A DNA stretch of 64,000 nt, from NCBI GenBank assembly GCA_001584585.1, contig LSYV01000024.1:280588-344587 (forward strand), given 5' to 3'. A model generated the notes under the pieces. That model was not told where the DNA came from, did not search any database, and was given only the letters and a program-made list of their open reading frames with translations. Positions 11,801 to 25,100 of the stretch are shown here, one piece after another. The position numbers and the translations under genes were made by a program. The DNA comes from Gonium pectorale. Lineage: Eukaryota > Chlorophyta > Chlorophyceae > Chlamydomonadales > Volvocaceae. The stretch's first letter is position 1. Each line of letters begins with the position of its first letter.

Positions 11801-13124
11801 GTAAGCTCGTAGGAATGTATAATCCTTGCTCCCTAATCGTACCGTTTCCAGCTAGGTACCCAACAGTATACAAAGTGCATACGCACCTTCCTCCCTAAGA
11901 TCTGCATACTACACGGGGCACATCCCTGGGCAGGCAGCATCCTGGGCTGGCCTCGGCCCGGAGATATGCACAAGAAAAGGGATACTGCTACTTTGAGCGC
12001 CGCAGTGCATGGATCTGATTGAGGGCTCAAGCCTGTGCTTGGCACCATATGAGATCGCACACCGCTCTTGACTGCTGGCATACAGGCATCACCTCGGTCA
12101 TCGACAAGGTCCAGTCCTTCCTGACGTACTGGGAAAAGAAGTACCGGCACGTGTGGGAGGCAGATCGCGACGCCTACATCCGCCGCTATGAGAAGGCTCA
12201 AAAGCCGCTGTCGTCCTTCGAGGCAGACATCTCACGCTACCTTTCGGTGCGCCACGACGGGGCCAGGGCTCGGCCGGCTGGCACGGGGACAGTGTTGTAG
12301 GGCGGTCCGCTTTGCGCATCTTAGCGTTAGCTGGCTGCTGTGAAGTAAATTGACCTCACACCTTCCGAATCCTCCGCAGTGCGTCGATGAGATCCGTGGC
12401 GAGGACGGTGCCACCAACATGCGCTTCCTCCGCATCGACTGCGGGCCGCTGAAGCAGACCCTTGTCGGCCACTGCGAGGCCTGGGTCGCCAAGTTCACCG
12501 GCCTGCTGGGACAGCTTGCCGCTGCGGAGCTGCGTTCACTGCACGCCTACTTCAAGTAGGCACCGGGGATGATTGTTTGACTTATCCGTTCTGGCTGCGC
12601 GGGAGGTGTGAGCTACTGATTGCCTTATGTCGCACAATCCTTTGCGTCGTTACATCACCATCCTGTGTGTGCAAACTCGCCCATTCCTCAGGGAGTACCG
12701 CGACCAGCTTGGCGTGGCGCCGAGCTCCCTGGAGCAGTTGGCTGAGCTCGTGGGCCTGCATCGCCGCCTCTCGGACGAGCGCCGCCGTACGGAGGCGCGC
12801 TTTGAGCCGCTGCGTGACAAATACAAGCTGCTGGAGCGCTACGAGGTGGGCGCCAAGGAGGAGGAGGCCGCGCTGCTGGAGGGACTGGAGCCGGCGTGGG
12901 TGGCGTTCCAGGGCCTGCTGGATGAGACGGCAGGCAAGCTGGAGCGCTACAAGGACAACTTCCGCGAGAAAGTTAAGAACCTGCTGGACACATTCCTCAA
13001 GGACGTGGCTGTGCTGTGCGACGACTTCTCGCGCGACGCGCCCTATAGCTCCGACGTGTCCACCGCCAACGCGGTCGGGTTCATTAAGGCATCCAAGCAG
13101 GCCGTGGAGGATACCCGCAAGCGG
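5811..13124 (+). other. DHC10: DHC10 tail region (DHC_N1), exons 1-21
   Basis: Encodes residues 1-1262, the cargo and partner-chain binding tail. Exons: 5811-5840, 5908-5967, 6054-6245, 6568-6834, 6994-7080, 7439-7738, 7997-8210, 8435-8571, 8768-8937, 9054-9186, 9325-9564, 9724-9880, 10056-10231, 10390-10535, 10687-10852, 11030-11203, 11316-11534, 11653-11800, 12086-12246, 12380-12555, 12692-13124. The tail includes [16 protein letters not shown] and [20 protein letters not shown], patterns typical of dynein tails. The intron starting at 11204 uses GC instead of GT (CAG|GCAAGA). In I1 dynein the two heavy-chain tails bind each other and the IC140/IC138 intermediate chains (family knowledge). 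Confidence 0.85.
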
Positions 13125-16100
13125 GTGAGTGTGGCGGCGGTGTCAAACACCAATGATTTGCAATCGTGCTTTTGGGCGTCCACATCTTAGCCTCTGCCGA
13201 TTCTGCAGCCTGGCTGACAGCCCAGCTCGAGCTCAAGGACATGCAGCCTTGCCAGCGCCAAGTACTTGGGTCGCGTCTGGTTCGAAGGGCCGCCAGCAAC
13301 GTGTGCTTACTCGCTCACCCTCCCACACGAGGCTTGCTGATGATTCCTCTGGGTCCCACACTGTTGGCTCTCCATACGTGCTTTATGCCCACAGGCGCTG
13401 GAGATCAAGAGTGGTATGGACATCTTCAACATCCCGCAGCCTCAGTACAAGGACTTGGCAGCAATGGAGAAGGACCTAGACCTGCTGGACCGGATCTGGA
13501 GCCTCAAGGCGGAGTGGGAGCAGCTCTACGGCGGCTGGAAGGACGGTTCGTTCACGGATATCAAGGTGCGTGGGCTGAGAGGGGTGACTCGGGAGCGGCG
13601 GGCGCCCCGCAGCCATAGCTTGCAGAGGACAGAGCCCTGGTGTTGCAGTTTGTTGCCCTGTTCTGATCGTAGACGTTGCAACTGTTCCTCCCTTGCAGGT
13701 GGATGAGATGGAGGAGGCGGCCATCCGCATTGGCAAGAACGTGGCCAAGCTGGGCCGCGACATCCGCCAGTGGACCGTCTGGAGTGCACTGAAGGACACT
13801 CTGGACGCCTTCAAACGCACAATGCCTCTCATCACCGACCTGCGGAACCCTGCCATGCGCCCGCGTCATTGGCAGGACCTGCAGGCAAGCTTGCAAGCGT
13901 GGGAGTCATACCTGAACACGGTGCCACACTTGAATTATTACCTTTGGGACTTCATGGCAAAGAGATTATCGCCGCACACCGCATGTATGCGGGAGTTTGC
14001 ACCATAAGCATTGAAGTTGTTGGACCCGTGATTGCCGCAGAACCACATCGGCGCCAGGTTCGATCCCAACTCTCGTCGCTTCACGCTGGACAGCCTGGTG
14101 GCCCTGCGCCTTGATCAGCACGTCGACTTCGTTGCCGAGCTCAGCGTTAACGCCACGAAGGTGCGTCCAGACCTTCTCAACTCCCGGAACGCTCAATGAG
14201 CCACCAGGAGCTAGTTGTATCCTGGTGCCCTGAGGAATTCAGCACGCCTTCGGTTTTGGGGCTTGGCGGGCGCTGGATGGCCGGACAGAACGGGCAGCTG
14301 GCTGTGCTTGCGCGTGTGCAGACCCCCCCTGGTCAGCACTTGACCCTCCGCTGGCACCTTGCCCGCCATGATGCATTACAGGAGCTGGCCATTGAGAACA
14401 ACATCAAGACCATCGCCTCCACGTGGGCTGTCCTTATGCTGGATATGGCAGAGTACAAGTCAACCTTCAAGCTGCGCAGCACCGAGGAGATTTTCTCTTC
14501 CCTGGAGGAGAACACCGTCACGCTGTCCACCATGAAGGCCTCCAAGTACTTCATCGTATTTGAGAAGGACATTGCGTACTGGGAGCGCACCCTCAGCCAC
14601 ATCTCCGAAACGATCGAGATTATCCTGCAGGTAGGTACGGCTCGTGCATCAGGGCAGCGCTGATGTCTGCTGAGAGCCGAATGATAGAGCAGCCACGGTT
14701 AAAGGGTGCACGCTCAATGCAGCTTACGGTGCACCAGTTTTGCTTACAGATTGCCGATTTTGGGCCCGCAGGTGCAACGCAACTGGATGTACCTAGAGAA
14801 CATCTTCATCGGCTCGGAGGACATCCGCAAGCAGCTGCCCCAGGAGAGTCAAATGTTTGACAGCGTCCACAATACCTTCATGCGCTTGATGAAGCAGCTG
14901 CACATGACTGGCAACTGCTTGAAGGCATGCACGGCGCAGGGGCTGCTGGAGTCCTTCCAGGTATGCGCTAGGAATACGGGCGCAGGCGTTAGCAAAACGG
15001 GCGAATACGTTTAGTAACACAGGCGCATGTTTTAGAACCAGCCGGCAGCAGACTGGCTGGACAAGATATCATGCTGGTTAGGGTACGCACCCAAGGTTAC
15101 TGCCCCGTAGGCAAGAATGTCTGCATACGGGCGGTTGTATTGCCTGTACCCAACGCCAACCGGGGAGCACGCGTATAACAGCTTTGCCCTGCTGACCGTT
15201 TCCAGGACATGAACAACAAGCTCGAGCGTATCCAGAAGTCCCTCGACAACTACCTGGAGAACAAACGTCAGCAGTTCCCGCGCTTCTACTTCCTGTCCTC
15301 CGACGACCTGCTGGAGATCCTTGGCCAGGCAAAGGACCCGCTTAACGTGCAGCCTCACCTGAAAAAGTGCTTCGAAGGTACGGTGTGATCAAAGTGAACG
15401 CCGTACCTCATGGACTGGACCTTCCAACAATGCTGCTGTCCTCTGACATTAGCCGACAGGGTCAGTATTCCGTGCTATGACCTTAGTCCGCTTGCAAATA
15501 CAACGCTTGCAGGCATCAAGAAGCTGGACATGCACCTTCCCGGCGACGACCGCAAGCAGACGGTTAGCGTGGGCATCACGTCGCCTGACGGCGAGTACCT
15601 GCCGTTCGCCAACCCGGTGGTCACGGAGGGGCGGCCTGAGGAGTGGCTGAACCGTGTGGAGGATGCCATGTTCCTCACCACCAAGAAGCACCTGTACAAG
15701 GTGTTGGAGGAGTCGAAGGGTAAGGTATTGTCTATGTGCTGCCCGGTTGTCATATCACCATGGCCTGTTGACCGTACTCCGTATTATGGGACACACTACT
15801 GCTTGCGCTGGACCAATGGCTTAGCTGGCGACGGTCTGACAAATGACTTCGTCCTTTCGCTTCGCCCTGCAGTGCAAAAGAAGGAGAAGTGGGTCAAGGA
15901 CAACCAGGGCCAGATGATCATCACGGCAGGGCAGATCGTGTGGACGCATGAGTGCGAGAAGGCCCTGGCGGACGCGGATAGTGCCCGCAAGAACCTGAAG
16001 CTGCTGAAGAAGAAGTGGATCAGCTACCTCAACAAACTGACGGCCGTGACGCGGTCAAAGCTCAACAAGATCGAGCGTAACAAGGTTGGTTCTTGGTGCT

Positions 16101-19100
16101 AGCCTGTGTGTCTGCCCTCCGAGTGCTGTTGATGATACTTTGCAAGCAGCGTCTCAGTCCTGGCGGTTTCTGTTTACGGTTTCGGTCCAACCTCACGCTC
16201 GTGCCAGGTCGTTGCGCTGATCACAATCGAGGTGCACGCCCGCGACGTGATTGAGAAGCTGGGCAAGGCGAACTGCACGTCAGCGAACGACTTCGAGTGG
16301 GTCAGCCAGCTGCGCTTCTACTGGGACCGCGAGAAGAACGACTGCATCGTCAAGCAGGTGCGGCAGCGTCCCGTCCATTGGAATGCTGCGGTACCTCCCT
16401 GCATTATGCCCCTTGAAGTAGTTGTCAGGCGGTTTAGTACGGGGCCAAATAAGCAGTCGACACTCCCCTCGTGATCCGTAATGCAGGTTCTGTCCGTATT
16501 CTACTACGGTTACGAGTACCAGGGCAACAACGGCCGTCTTGTCATCACGCCGCTCACGGATCGTTGCTACATGACCCTTGGTAGGTGGTGTATACGGTAG
16601 AGGTCTCTTCTTCGTAGTGTGCTACGACCGCTACGGGCGTTGCGACTTATGTCTCACGTCCCGGTTGCTCTCCCTCGACCTCCGCAGGTGCCGCCATGTT
16701 CACTCGCCGTGGTGGTAACCCTCTGGGCCCTGCCGGTACGGGCAAGACCGAGACGGTCAAGGACTTCGGCAAGGCGCTGGCCCGCTACGTCATCGTGTTC
16801 AACTGCTCGGACGGAGTGGACTACAAGATGACGGGCAAGATGTTCAGCGGCCTGGCGCAGACGGGCGCCTGGGCTTGCTTGGATGAGTTCAACCGTATCG
16901 AGGTGGAGGTGCTGTCCGTCGTGGCCACGCAGATTGCGACGGTCATGCAGGTGCGCTGCGGGTTTGTCCAGTGTCTAGGCCGCGACTTATCATGCACGTT
17001 TTCGTTGCAAGTTTGCAGAACGTTTTTCACGCCGGCTGCTCGTGCCTGCAGTCTGGAAACCGACAGTCTGCCCATCTTTTGCATTTCCCCTTTGTAGGCC
17101 ATCAAGGAGTCGAAGAAGCGCTTCCTATTCCTGGGCCAGGAGATCCGACTCAACCCCTCATGCGGTATCTTCGTGACCATGAACCCCGGCTATGCGGGCC
17201 GCTCGGAGCTGCCCGATAACTTGAAGGTACGGATCTAAGCCCTCTGCGTGCTGAGGTACAGGTCCCAGCTTCTTTTAACGGCCCGCACGCTATCTGCTTG
17301 ACGAACCGCGCACACGACTGGCCAGACCCTGGGATAGGCTAAAACGTCTTGCAAATCCCTTCAGTGTCCTGTGATCATCGCTGCCGTCTCCCTCCCCTCC
17401 GTAGGCCATGCTGCGTCCCGTTTCTATGATGGTGCCCGACTTCACGCTGATTGCGGAGATCATGATGTTCAGCGAGGGCTTCTCGTCCGCCAAGGTGCTG
17501 GCCAAGAAGATGATCGCCATTATGGAGCTGTCGCAGCAGCAGCTGTCCAAGCAGGACCACTACGACTACGGCCTGCGGTAAGATGCCCTGCCAGCTGTCG
17601 CTTCACCTAGGAAACCGTCACCTGTACAGTCTGCCGCTGACACTGGTGTAGTCGTCCGTCTAATGAGGACAAGAACGTCGGCGGTGCTGTTGCGGATCGT
17701 GTCCGTTGTTCCGTCCTTTGAACAGAGCTGTTTATTCCTTCCCCTTCGCAGCTCCTTCGTCATCCCCATCGCCCGTGCCGCTGGTTCTCTGAAGCGGCTG
17801 GACCCCGACGGCAGCGAGGAGGTCATCCTGTACCGCACCATGCTGGACCTCATCAAGCCCAAGCTCGTCTACCTGGACCTGCCGCTGTTTATGGCCCTGC
17901 TGTCCGACCTGTTCCCTGGCGTGGAGCTGCCGCCGCCCGATGGCGGCTCGCTGCGTCGCGCCATTGAGGCGGAGCTGCGTGAGGCAAACCTGCAAGTCGT
18001 GCCCGAGTTCGTGACTAAGATCATTCAGGTCTTCGACTGCAAGGTTGCGCGCCACGGCAATATGCTCGTTGGCCGCACCGGCTCGGGCAAGAGCGAGGCC
18101 TGGAAGTGCCTGCAGCGCGCGCTGGGCCGACTGCGGAAGGAGGAGCCCGAGGACGATCGCTTCCAGAAGGTGAGCAGCTGCGCCGGGACCCCTTATCGCC
18201 GTTGAGCTGCGCGGCTCTACCGCGCCCTGTCCAGGTCCGCTGTATTAGTGCTGCGGCGTAGTGCCGGGCTGGTCCATCTTTCTGCCCTTTGCACAGCGGG
18301 TTGCCGCCATGATGTTTTCTGGCTGGTGTTGTTCCTGACGTGGACATAAGAACTCTTGGCGACCCGGCAGGTACACGTGTATACGATCAACCCCCTGGCG
18401 CTGTCCAACGACGAGCTCTATGGCTGCTTCGAGGCCGCCACACACGAGTGGCAGGACGGCGTGCTGGCGCGCATCATGCGCACGCTGTGCAAGGACGAAA
18501 GCTCGGACCAGAAATGGATCCTGTTCGACGGCCCCGTGGACACGCTGTGGATTGAGTCCATGAACACCACCCTGGATGACAACAAGCTGCTCACGCTGCT
18601 GTCAGGTCAGTATCACGGTTTTCAGCTCGCCGTCCTGTATATCCGCAACCCTCTCTCTACACGCTGCACAGTGTTTTACATCCCTCCCCGGTACCGGTGT
18701 GTTGCCCCGCAGGCGAGCGTATCGCCATGACTACCAGCGTGTCGCTGCTGTTTGAGGTGGAGGACCTGTCCCAGGCCTCGCCCGCCACAGTCTCCCGCGC
18801 GGGTATGATCTACCTAAACGTGGAGGACCTGGGCTGGCGGCCCTACATCACCAGCTGGCTGGCCACCAAGGCGGCGGCGCCCAACGCAGACGCTTCTATC
18901 CTGGACATTGTTTCCAAGCTGGTGGACAAGTACATGGAGGCGGTGCTGGAGCACAAGCGCCTGCACTGCAGGTGCGCCGCAGCGGCTGCCCCTCCCTGCT
19001 ATTGCCGCATCAAGGAGCGCTCACCCCTTCAGGCTGTGTATTCAAAGGCTATCATAGAAGTCACTGGCGCCTGGGTGATTTGCTTGTGCAGGGAGCTGGT

Positions 19101-22100
19101 GCCGACCGACCGCCTGTCCTGCGTCAAGGCATTTACGCGCCTTTTCGACGCACTGGCGACCCCCGAGAACGGCGTGGGCACCATGCCTGTGGACGAGTCA
19201 TCTGCGCCCGGCGGCCCCAATGCCGCAAAGCCGCCGAACTCAGCGCCCTCAACGGCGCCCGTTGTGTCGTCCCCTGCCGCTGACGACTCGGCCAGCGGTG
19301 GCAGCGGTAACAGTCTGGTGGAGATGTGGTTCCTGTTCTGCCTAATCTGGAGCATTGGCGGACCGCTTGACGAAGACGGCCGGAAGAAGTTCGACGCGTT
19401 CATGCGCGAGATGGACACTAGGTAAGACCTCCGGCTTTGCACCTAAAAGTTCCTTTAACAATCAACGCTCATGGGGTGTTGGCAGAGCGCTGGCTTTAAT
19501 CAACGGGCTGCTGCGGGCACGACGCTGCTTTTCCCCACCTGTTCTTCATTAGGTTCAATGCATTTCCTGCAACCCGCTTGCCACTCCTCTCTGCCACTAC
19601 CTGCAGGTACCCGAGCGCGGACACAGTGTTCGAGTACTTCGTGGACCCCAAGACGAAGGCCTGGCTGGCGTGGGAGACCAAGCTAACCGGCACCTTCAAG
19701 CCGTCACTCGACCAGCCCTTCTTCAAGATCTTGGTCCCTACCGTGGACACCGTCCGCAACCGCTTCGTGGCCAACGCTCTGGTGCGCGTGAGCCAGCACA
19801 CGCTCATCGTGGGCAACGTGGGCGTGGGCAAGACGATGATCGTGGGCTCGCTGCTGGAGGGCCTGCCCTCCGACCGCATGAGCCACGTCACCATCAACTT
19901 CTCCGCGCAGACGTCGTCCAGCAGCCTGCAGGTTCGTGCAAGTAGTGGGCGGTTGTTTCTGGTGGGAAAGTTGCTAGCGGCATGGCTGATTAAGCGCAGG
20001 GCTTCAGGCCGTGCGCGGTGAGGCCTTCCGGTGGAAGGTGCACGCACGCCGTAGTTGCCCATTACGGCCACCTCCGCGTCCGCCGTAATGTTAAGCTTAT
20101 CAAGAACGGACGCGTTGCAGGACACCATCGAGGGCAAGCTGGAGAAGCGTACCAAGGGCGTGTTCGCGCCCGCCGGCGGCAAGCGCCTGGTGTGCTTCAT
20201 CGACGACCTCAACATGCCCGCTAAGTCCAAGTTCGGCTTCATTCCGCCGCTGGAGCTTCTGAAGCTCTGGGTGGACAACGGCTTCTGGTGCGGCATGCAG
20301 TCTGTTACAACTGAATTATAAGAGATGCACGCGAGATCAGCCCATGTTGAGCTCCCCTGTGGTGAATGCATTGGACCCTGCTGCCTCACATTCCTTCCCT
20401 CCCTTCCTCTCTGTTTTTCCGCAACCAACCCCGGAGGGGCCGCGTACATTCGACCATGTCAACCATGCGGATGCATATTCCTGCATGTTGCGGTCCTGCC
20501 GGCAACGCGAGTCCTGCACAATGCCAATGCCATACGCACCCATGTCCCCGTGCCCAGGTACGACCGGCTCAAGTGCGAGGTTAAGCACATCAAGGACATG
20601 CAGCTGCTGGCGGCCATGGCGCCCCCGGGAGGTGAGCACATGGATCCCCACAGCCTGCGGGCTTGGCCATGACAGCCGATTGGGTGCCCTGCAGCCAAAG
20701 GCAAAGCCAGCGTTTAGTTTCTACTGCTGACGTCTCGGCTGCGTTGCCATGTCGCATACAATCGCAGGCGGCCGCAACGCGTTCAGCCAGCGCATCCAGG
20801 CCTGCTTCGCCACGCTCAACGTGACGGCGCCCAACGACCACCAGCTCAAGCGTATCTTCGGCACCATCCTGAATGCCAAGCTGGTGGACTTCGATGACGA
20901 GGTCAAGCCTCTGTCGGAGCCAATCACGCTGGCCACCATCTCCATCTACCGCGCGGTCTCCAAGGAGCTGCTGCCCACCCCCTCCAAGAGCCACTATCTG
21001 TTCAACACGCGTGACCTAGCCAAGATTATCCAGGGCATGATGCAGGTGCTTGGGCCGTCTGGCGGGTTAGCGTCATGCTATGTGTATCGCACGCTTGTCC
21101 GGTTGCAAGCCCACCACTACGGTACCTGCGTGTAGCGCTGGTGGCACATACGTCACCCAATGGCGCCGCCTCGGCCGCGCGCCGTGGCCAGACTATCCCG
21201 GTTATTGGCCTTGACGCCCATTCGTGTCGTGACTCCTGGCCATGCACACGGCCCTTGCATTTTCAGGCGACCAAGGCGTTCTACAACAGCAAGGAGGAGG
21301 TGCTGCAGCTGTGGTGCCACGAGTGCATGCGCATCATCTCGGACCGCATGTGGGACCACGCTGACAAGGAGTGGCTGGTGCGCCAGCTGGACGAGAGGCT
21401 GGGCACTACGTTCAGCACCGCGTTCACTGCCCTGTTCGAGGCGTACGGCGAGGCAGTGCCGCCATTCGTCACCTTCATGCGGCAGGTGCGTGCTCGCACC
21501 ACGTGCCCTCGAGGGTGGTGCCGCAAGGTGCTGCCGTTAGAAACTTCTTGTGCATGGGCAGCTTGCTGTCTTCTGACGTCGCTTTTTCCAACGAAGAGCG
21601 CCTTGCACGGCATAGAGCGATCCCTACCCTGTATACCAGCCCGTTGCTGCTGTGCATCTTCCCGCAGAATGTGGACATCCCCGTGTACGAGCCGGTCCGC
21701 GATATCGTCGGCCTCAAGGACCTGCTGACAGAGCGGCTGGAGGTAAGGCCTGGACTACTGGCCCGGTCAGCAACCTCGGCTTGCTCCATGCCATCCTACG
21801 CAGGGGCCGCTCGCTTCTGAGTAGTCCAACGTGCCGCATTCTTGCTGCTAATCTCTGGTCGATACCTACCCAGCAAAGGATCATCCTGAAAACCGACCAT
21901 TGATTGCCTCGTCACGTCCATCGCCGCAGGACTACGCCCTAGAGCCGGGCCACAGCGCTATGGACCTGGTGCTGTTCCGCGATGCTCTGCACCACGTTTG
22001 CCGCATCCACCGCATCCTCGGCCAGCCGCGTGGCAATGCACTGCTGGTGGGCGTGGGTGGCAGCGGCCGCAAGAGCCTGGCCCGCCTGGCATCGTTCGTG

Positions 22101-25100
22101 GCCGAGCTCAAGTGCTTCACCATTGAGATCACCAAGAACTATCGCCAGGTCGGTACGAGCATTATGGCCGCCCCGTCCCTGCCCTGGCAACAAGTATCCA
22201 ACCTTCCGCTGCCGAAGCCGCATGAATTAGGCCATTGCTGTTAGCGACGCCTAAGTGCAACGTGTGTGTGGTGCTGCCACGCAGACGGAATTCCGTGAGG
22301 ACCTCAAGGGCCTGTATCGCCAAGCGGGCTGTGCCAACAAGCCCACGGTCTTCCTGTTCGATGAGACCCAGATCGTATTTGAGACGTTCCTGGAGGACGT
22401 GAACAACATCCTGACCAGCGGCGAGGTGCCCAACCTCTTCCCCAAGGTGGGTTATGGATGCCGTACGCAAAGTGGGATGGGATGAGATGAGATACCTGTA
22501 CTACCTTCGGCATGGCTGTTTCGTATGCCTCGCATTTCACGTGCGCGTCTCAAGTAACGACGGCACGTCCCACACATGTGGCATGCAACCTGACATTCAT
22601 TTCGGTGCAACCCGCAGGATGAGCTGTCGGGCGTTTTGGACGAGCTGCGCCCTACGGCCAAGGCAGCGGGCGCTGGCGAGACCTCGGAAGCCCTGTACTC
22701 CTTCTTCCTGGAGCGTGTGCGCACCAACCTGCACGTGGTGCTGTGCCTCAGCCCCGTGGGCGAGGCCTTCCGCGAGCGCTGTCGCATGTTCCCCGGCCTG
22801 GTGAACTGCACCACGATTGACTGGTTCACGGAGTGGCCTGCGGACGCGCTGTTCGAGGTGGCGCAAAAGCAACTCGCGGAGGTTGACCTGGGGAGCGCAG
22901 ATGTCAAGACCGCAGTGTGCAAGGTGAGGCACCCAGTCTTCCACGGTACGCATCTCCCATGCGGGTTTTCCAGGATGCCTTCAAGCGACCGTCGGCTTGA
23001 TGACAGTCCCTTGCGCCTTAAATGCCTCTGCGGGATGTTTGCGTGACACCTCGGCCTCCTTGTTTCCTATCCTGAACGCAGGTCTTCGTCACGGCGCACC
23101 AGTCCGTGGAGACGACCAGCGCCAAGATGTACGCCGCTCTTAAGCGCCGCAACTATGTGACGCCCACCAACTACCTGGAGACGGTGCGCGGCTACAAAGA
23201 CCTGCTGGCGGAGAAGCGCCGCGACTTGGGCGAGAAGGCCGCCAAGCTGCAGGGCGGCCTGTACAAGCTAGACGAGACGGCGGTGCAGGTGGCGGCTATG
23301 AAGAAGGTGGCGGAGGAGAAGAAGGTGGTGGTGGCTCAGGCCAAGGCCGACTGCGAGGAGCTGCTGGTAGAGATCGTGCAGGACAAGCGTGTGGCGGATG
23401 AACAGGAAAAGCAGGTACGGTTGGGTCAGGGCGGAGCATCTCGATGGTCCTATCAAGACCAAAATTATTGATGTGGGCCGACTTCGCGCGGGAGCCTGCA
23501 TTGAGCCGCTAACCAAGCGCCCTGGAATTCCTCCCCGCAGGTCAACGCCGAGGCACAGAAGATTGGCAAGGAAGCGGAGGAGGCCAACGCCATCGCGGCG
23601 CAGGTGCAGGTCGAGCTGGACAAGGCGCTGCCGGCGCTGCGCGAGGCGGAGGCAGCGCTGGACGTGCTCACCAAGAAGGACATGTCGGAGCTCAAGGCGT
23701 ACGCCAAGCCGCCGCAGCTGGTGGAGTTCACCCTCAACGCGGTGCTCACAGGTGGGCTGCGGGGCGCGCATGGGAGAGCGTACGCATTGCAGGGGTGCTT
23801 CGGACGCGCTCGGTGCCCTCCGGCTCAGAAGACCACCCAGCGTTTACCCAGGCCCTTGTTCCCTCTCTCCCTTCCCGCGCAGTGCTGCGCCGCCCGCCCA
23901 ACTGGGATGAGGCCAAGAAGCGCCTGGCGGACAACAACTTCATGCAGAGCCTCAAGGAGTTCGACAAGGACAAGCTGGACGACTCCCTCCTCAAGAAGGT
24001 GCGCTCCAGACCAGAAGCCTTTGGCCTTTGGCCCATGCAGTCACTCAGCCATTTGCATACCGCATCTGCGGCGCCTTGTCATGCGGTGCTCACGGCATGT
24101 AGCGACCCTTATGAGACAACGCCTCGCTGCGCCTTTCCATAGTTACGGACAGAGGCAATGATCGACTCCCCGCTCACAATGCGCCCCAGATCGGTAAATT
24201 CACGGCCAGCCCGGAGTTCACGGGCGACAACGTCAACAAGGTGTCCGCGGCCGCCAGCGGTATGTGCAAGTGGGTGCACGCCATGGAAACGTACGGCTAC
24301 GTGGCCAAGGACGTGGCGCCCAAGCGCGCAAAGCTGAAGGCCGCGCAGGACAACCTCTCCAAGAAGCAGGCGGCGCTGGCGCTGGCGCAGGAGCAGCTGG
24401 CTGTGGTGCTCGCGAAGGTGCAGGCGCTCAAGAACAGGTACGGTGTGCATGTCGTGTTTCGGCGGCGTTCCTTGTCCTGGCAGCGAGCCGAATCCTGCGG
24501 GGTCTGCTATGCCGATATTGAGGCTCAACACTTATGGATGGATGGACGTCTGCTATTGCGTGCGGCTGCTTTGGCGTGCAGGTACGATGAGTCCATCAGC
24601 CGTAAGCAGGCCCTGGAGGAGGAGCTGGCAGACCTGGAGGGCAAGCTGGAGCGCGCCGAGAAGCTCGTGACGGGCCTGGCGGGTGAGTACGGTGCCAATA
24701 CGAATAGGCTCGATGACTGCTGAAGTGTCCATGCCACAGAACTATGCCGATGCAGCTTGCAAAATCAAGCATAAGTGTGATGCGCCCGGCCGACAGGCGA
24801 GCGCACTCGGTGGGAGGCCACTATCGCGGAGTACGAGCAGAATATGTCGTACCTGCCGGGCGATGTGGTGATGGCGGCGGCCTTCATGAGCTACGCCGGT
24901 CCCTTCCCGTCCGAGTACCGTGACGAGCTGGTCAAGCACACGTGGCTGCCACAGGTGCGTACCGGTACTGGCGTAGGGCAGGGTACTAGCGCCCCGAGCA
25001 GCTGGCTGTGTTTTGCTTTGTGAATGCAAGTATTGTTGCCTCTACCACTCAGTGCTGGCGCGGCTCGTACCTTGCCTTAAGTTGCTGCATTACTTGCCTT

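Noticed and set aside
19496..20449. Minus-strand open frame of 317 codons
   Set aside because: Antisense shadow of dynein exons around AAA3; no domain recognised.
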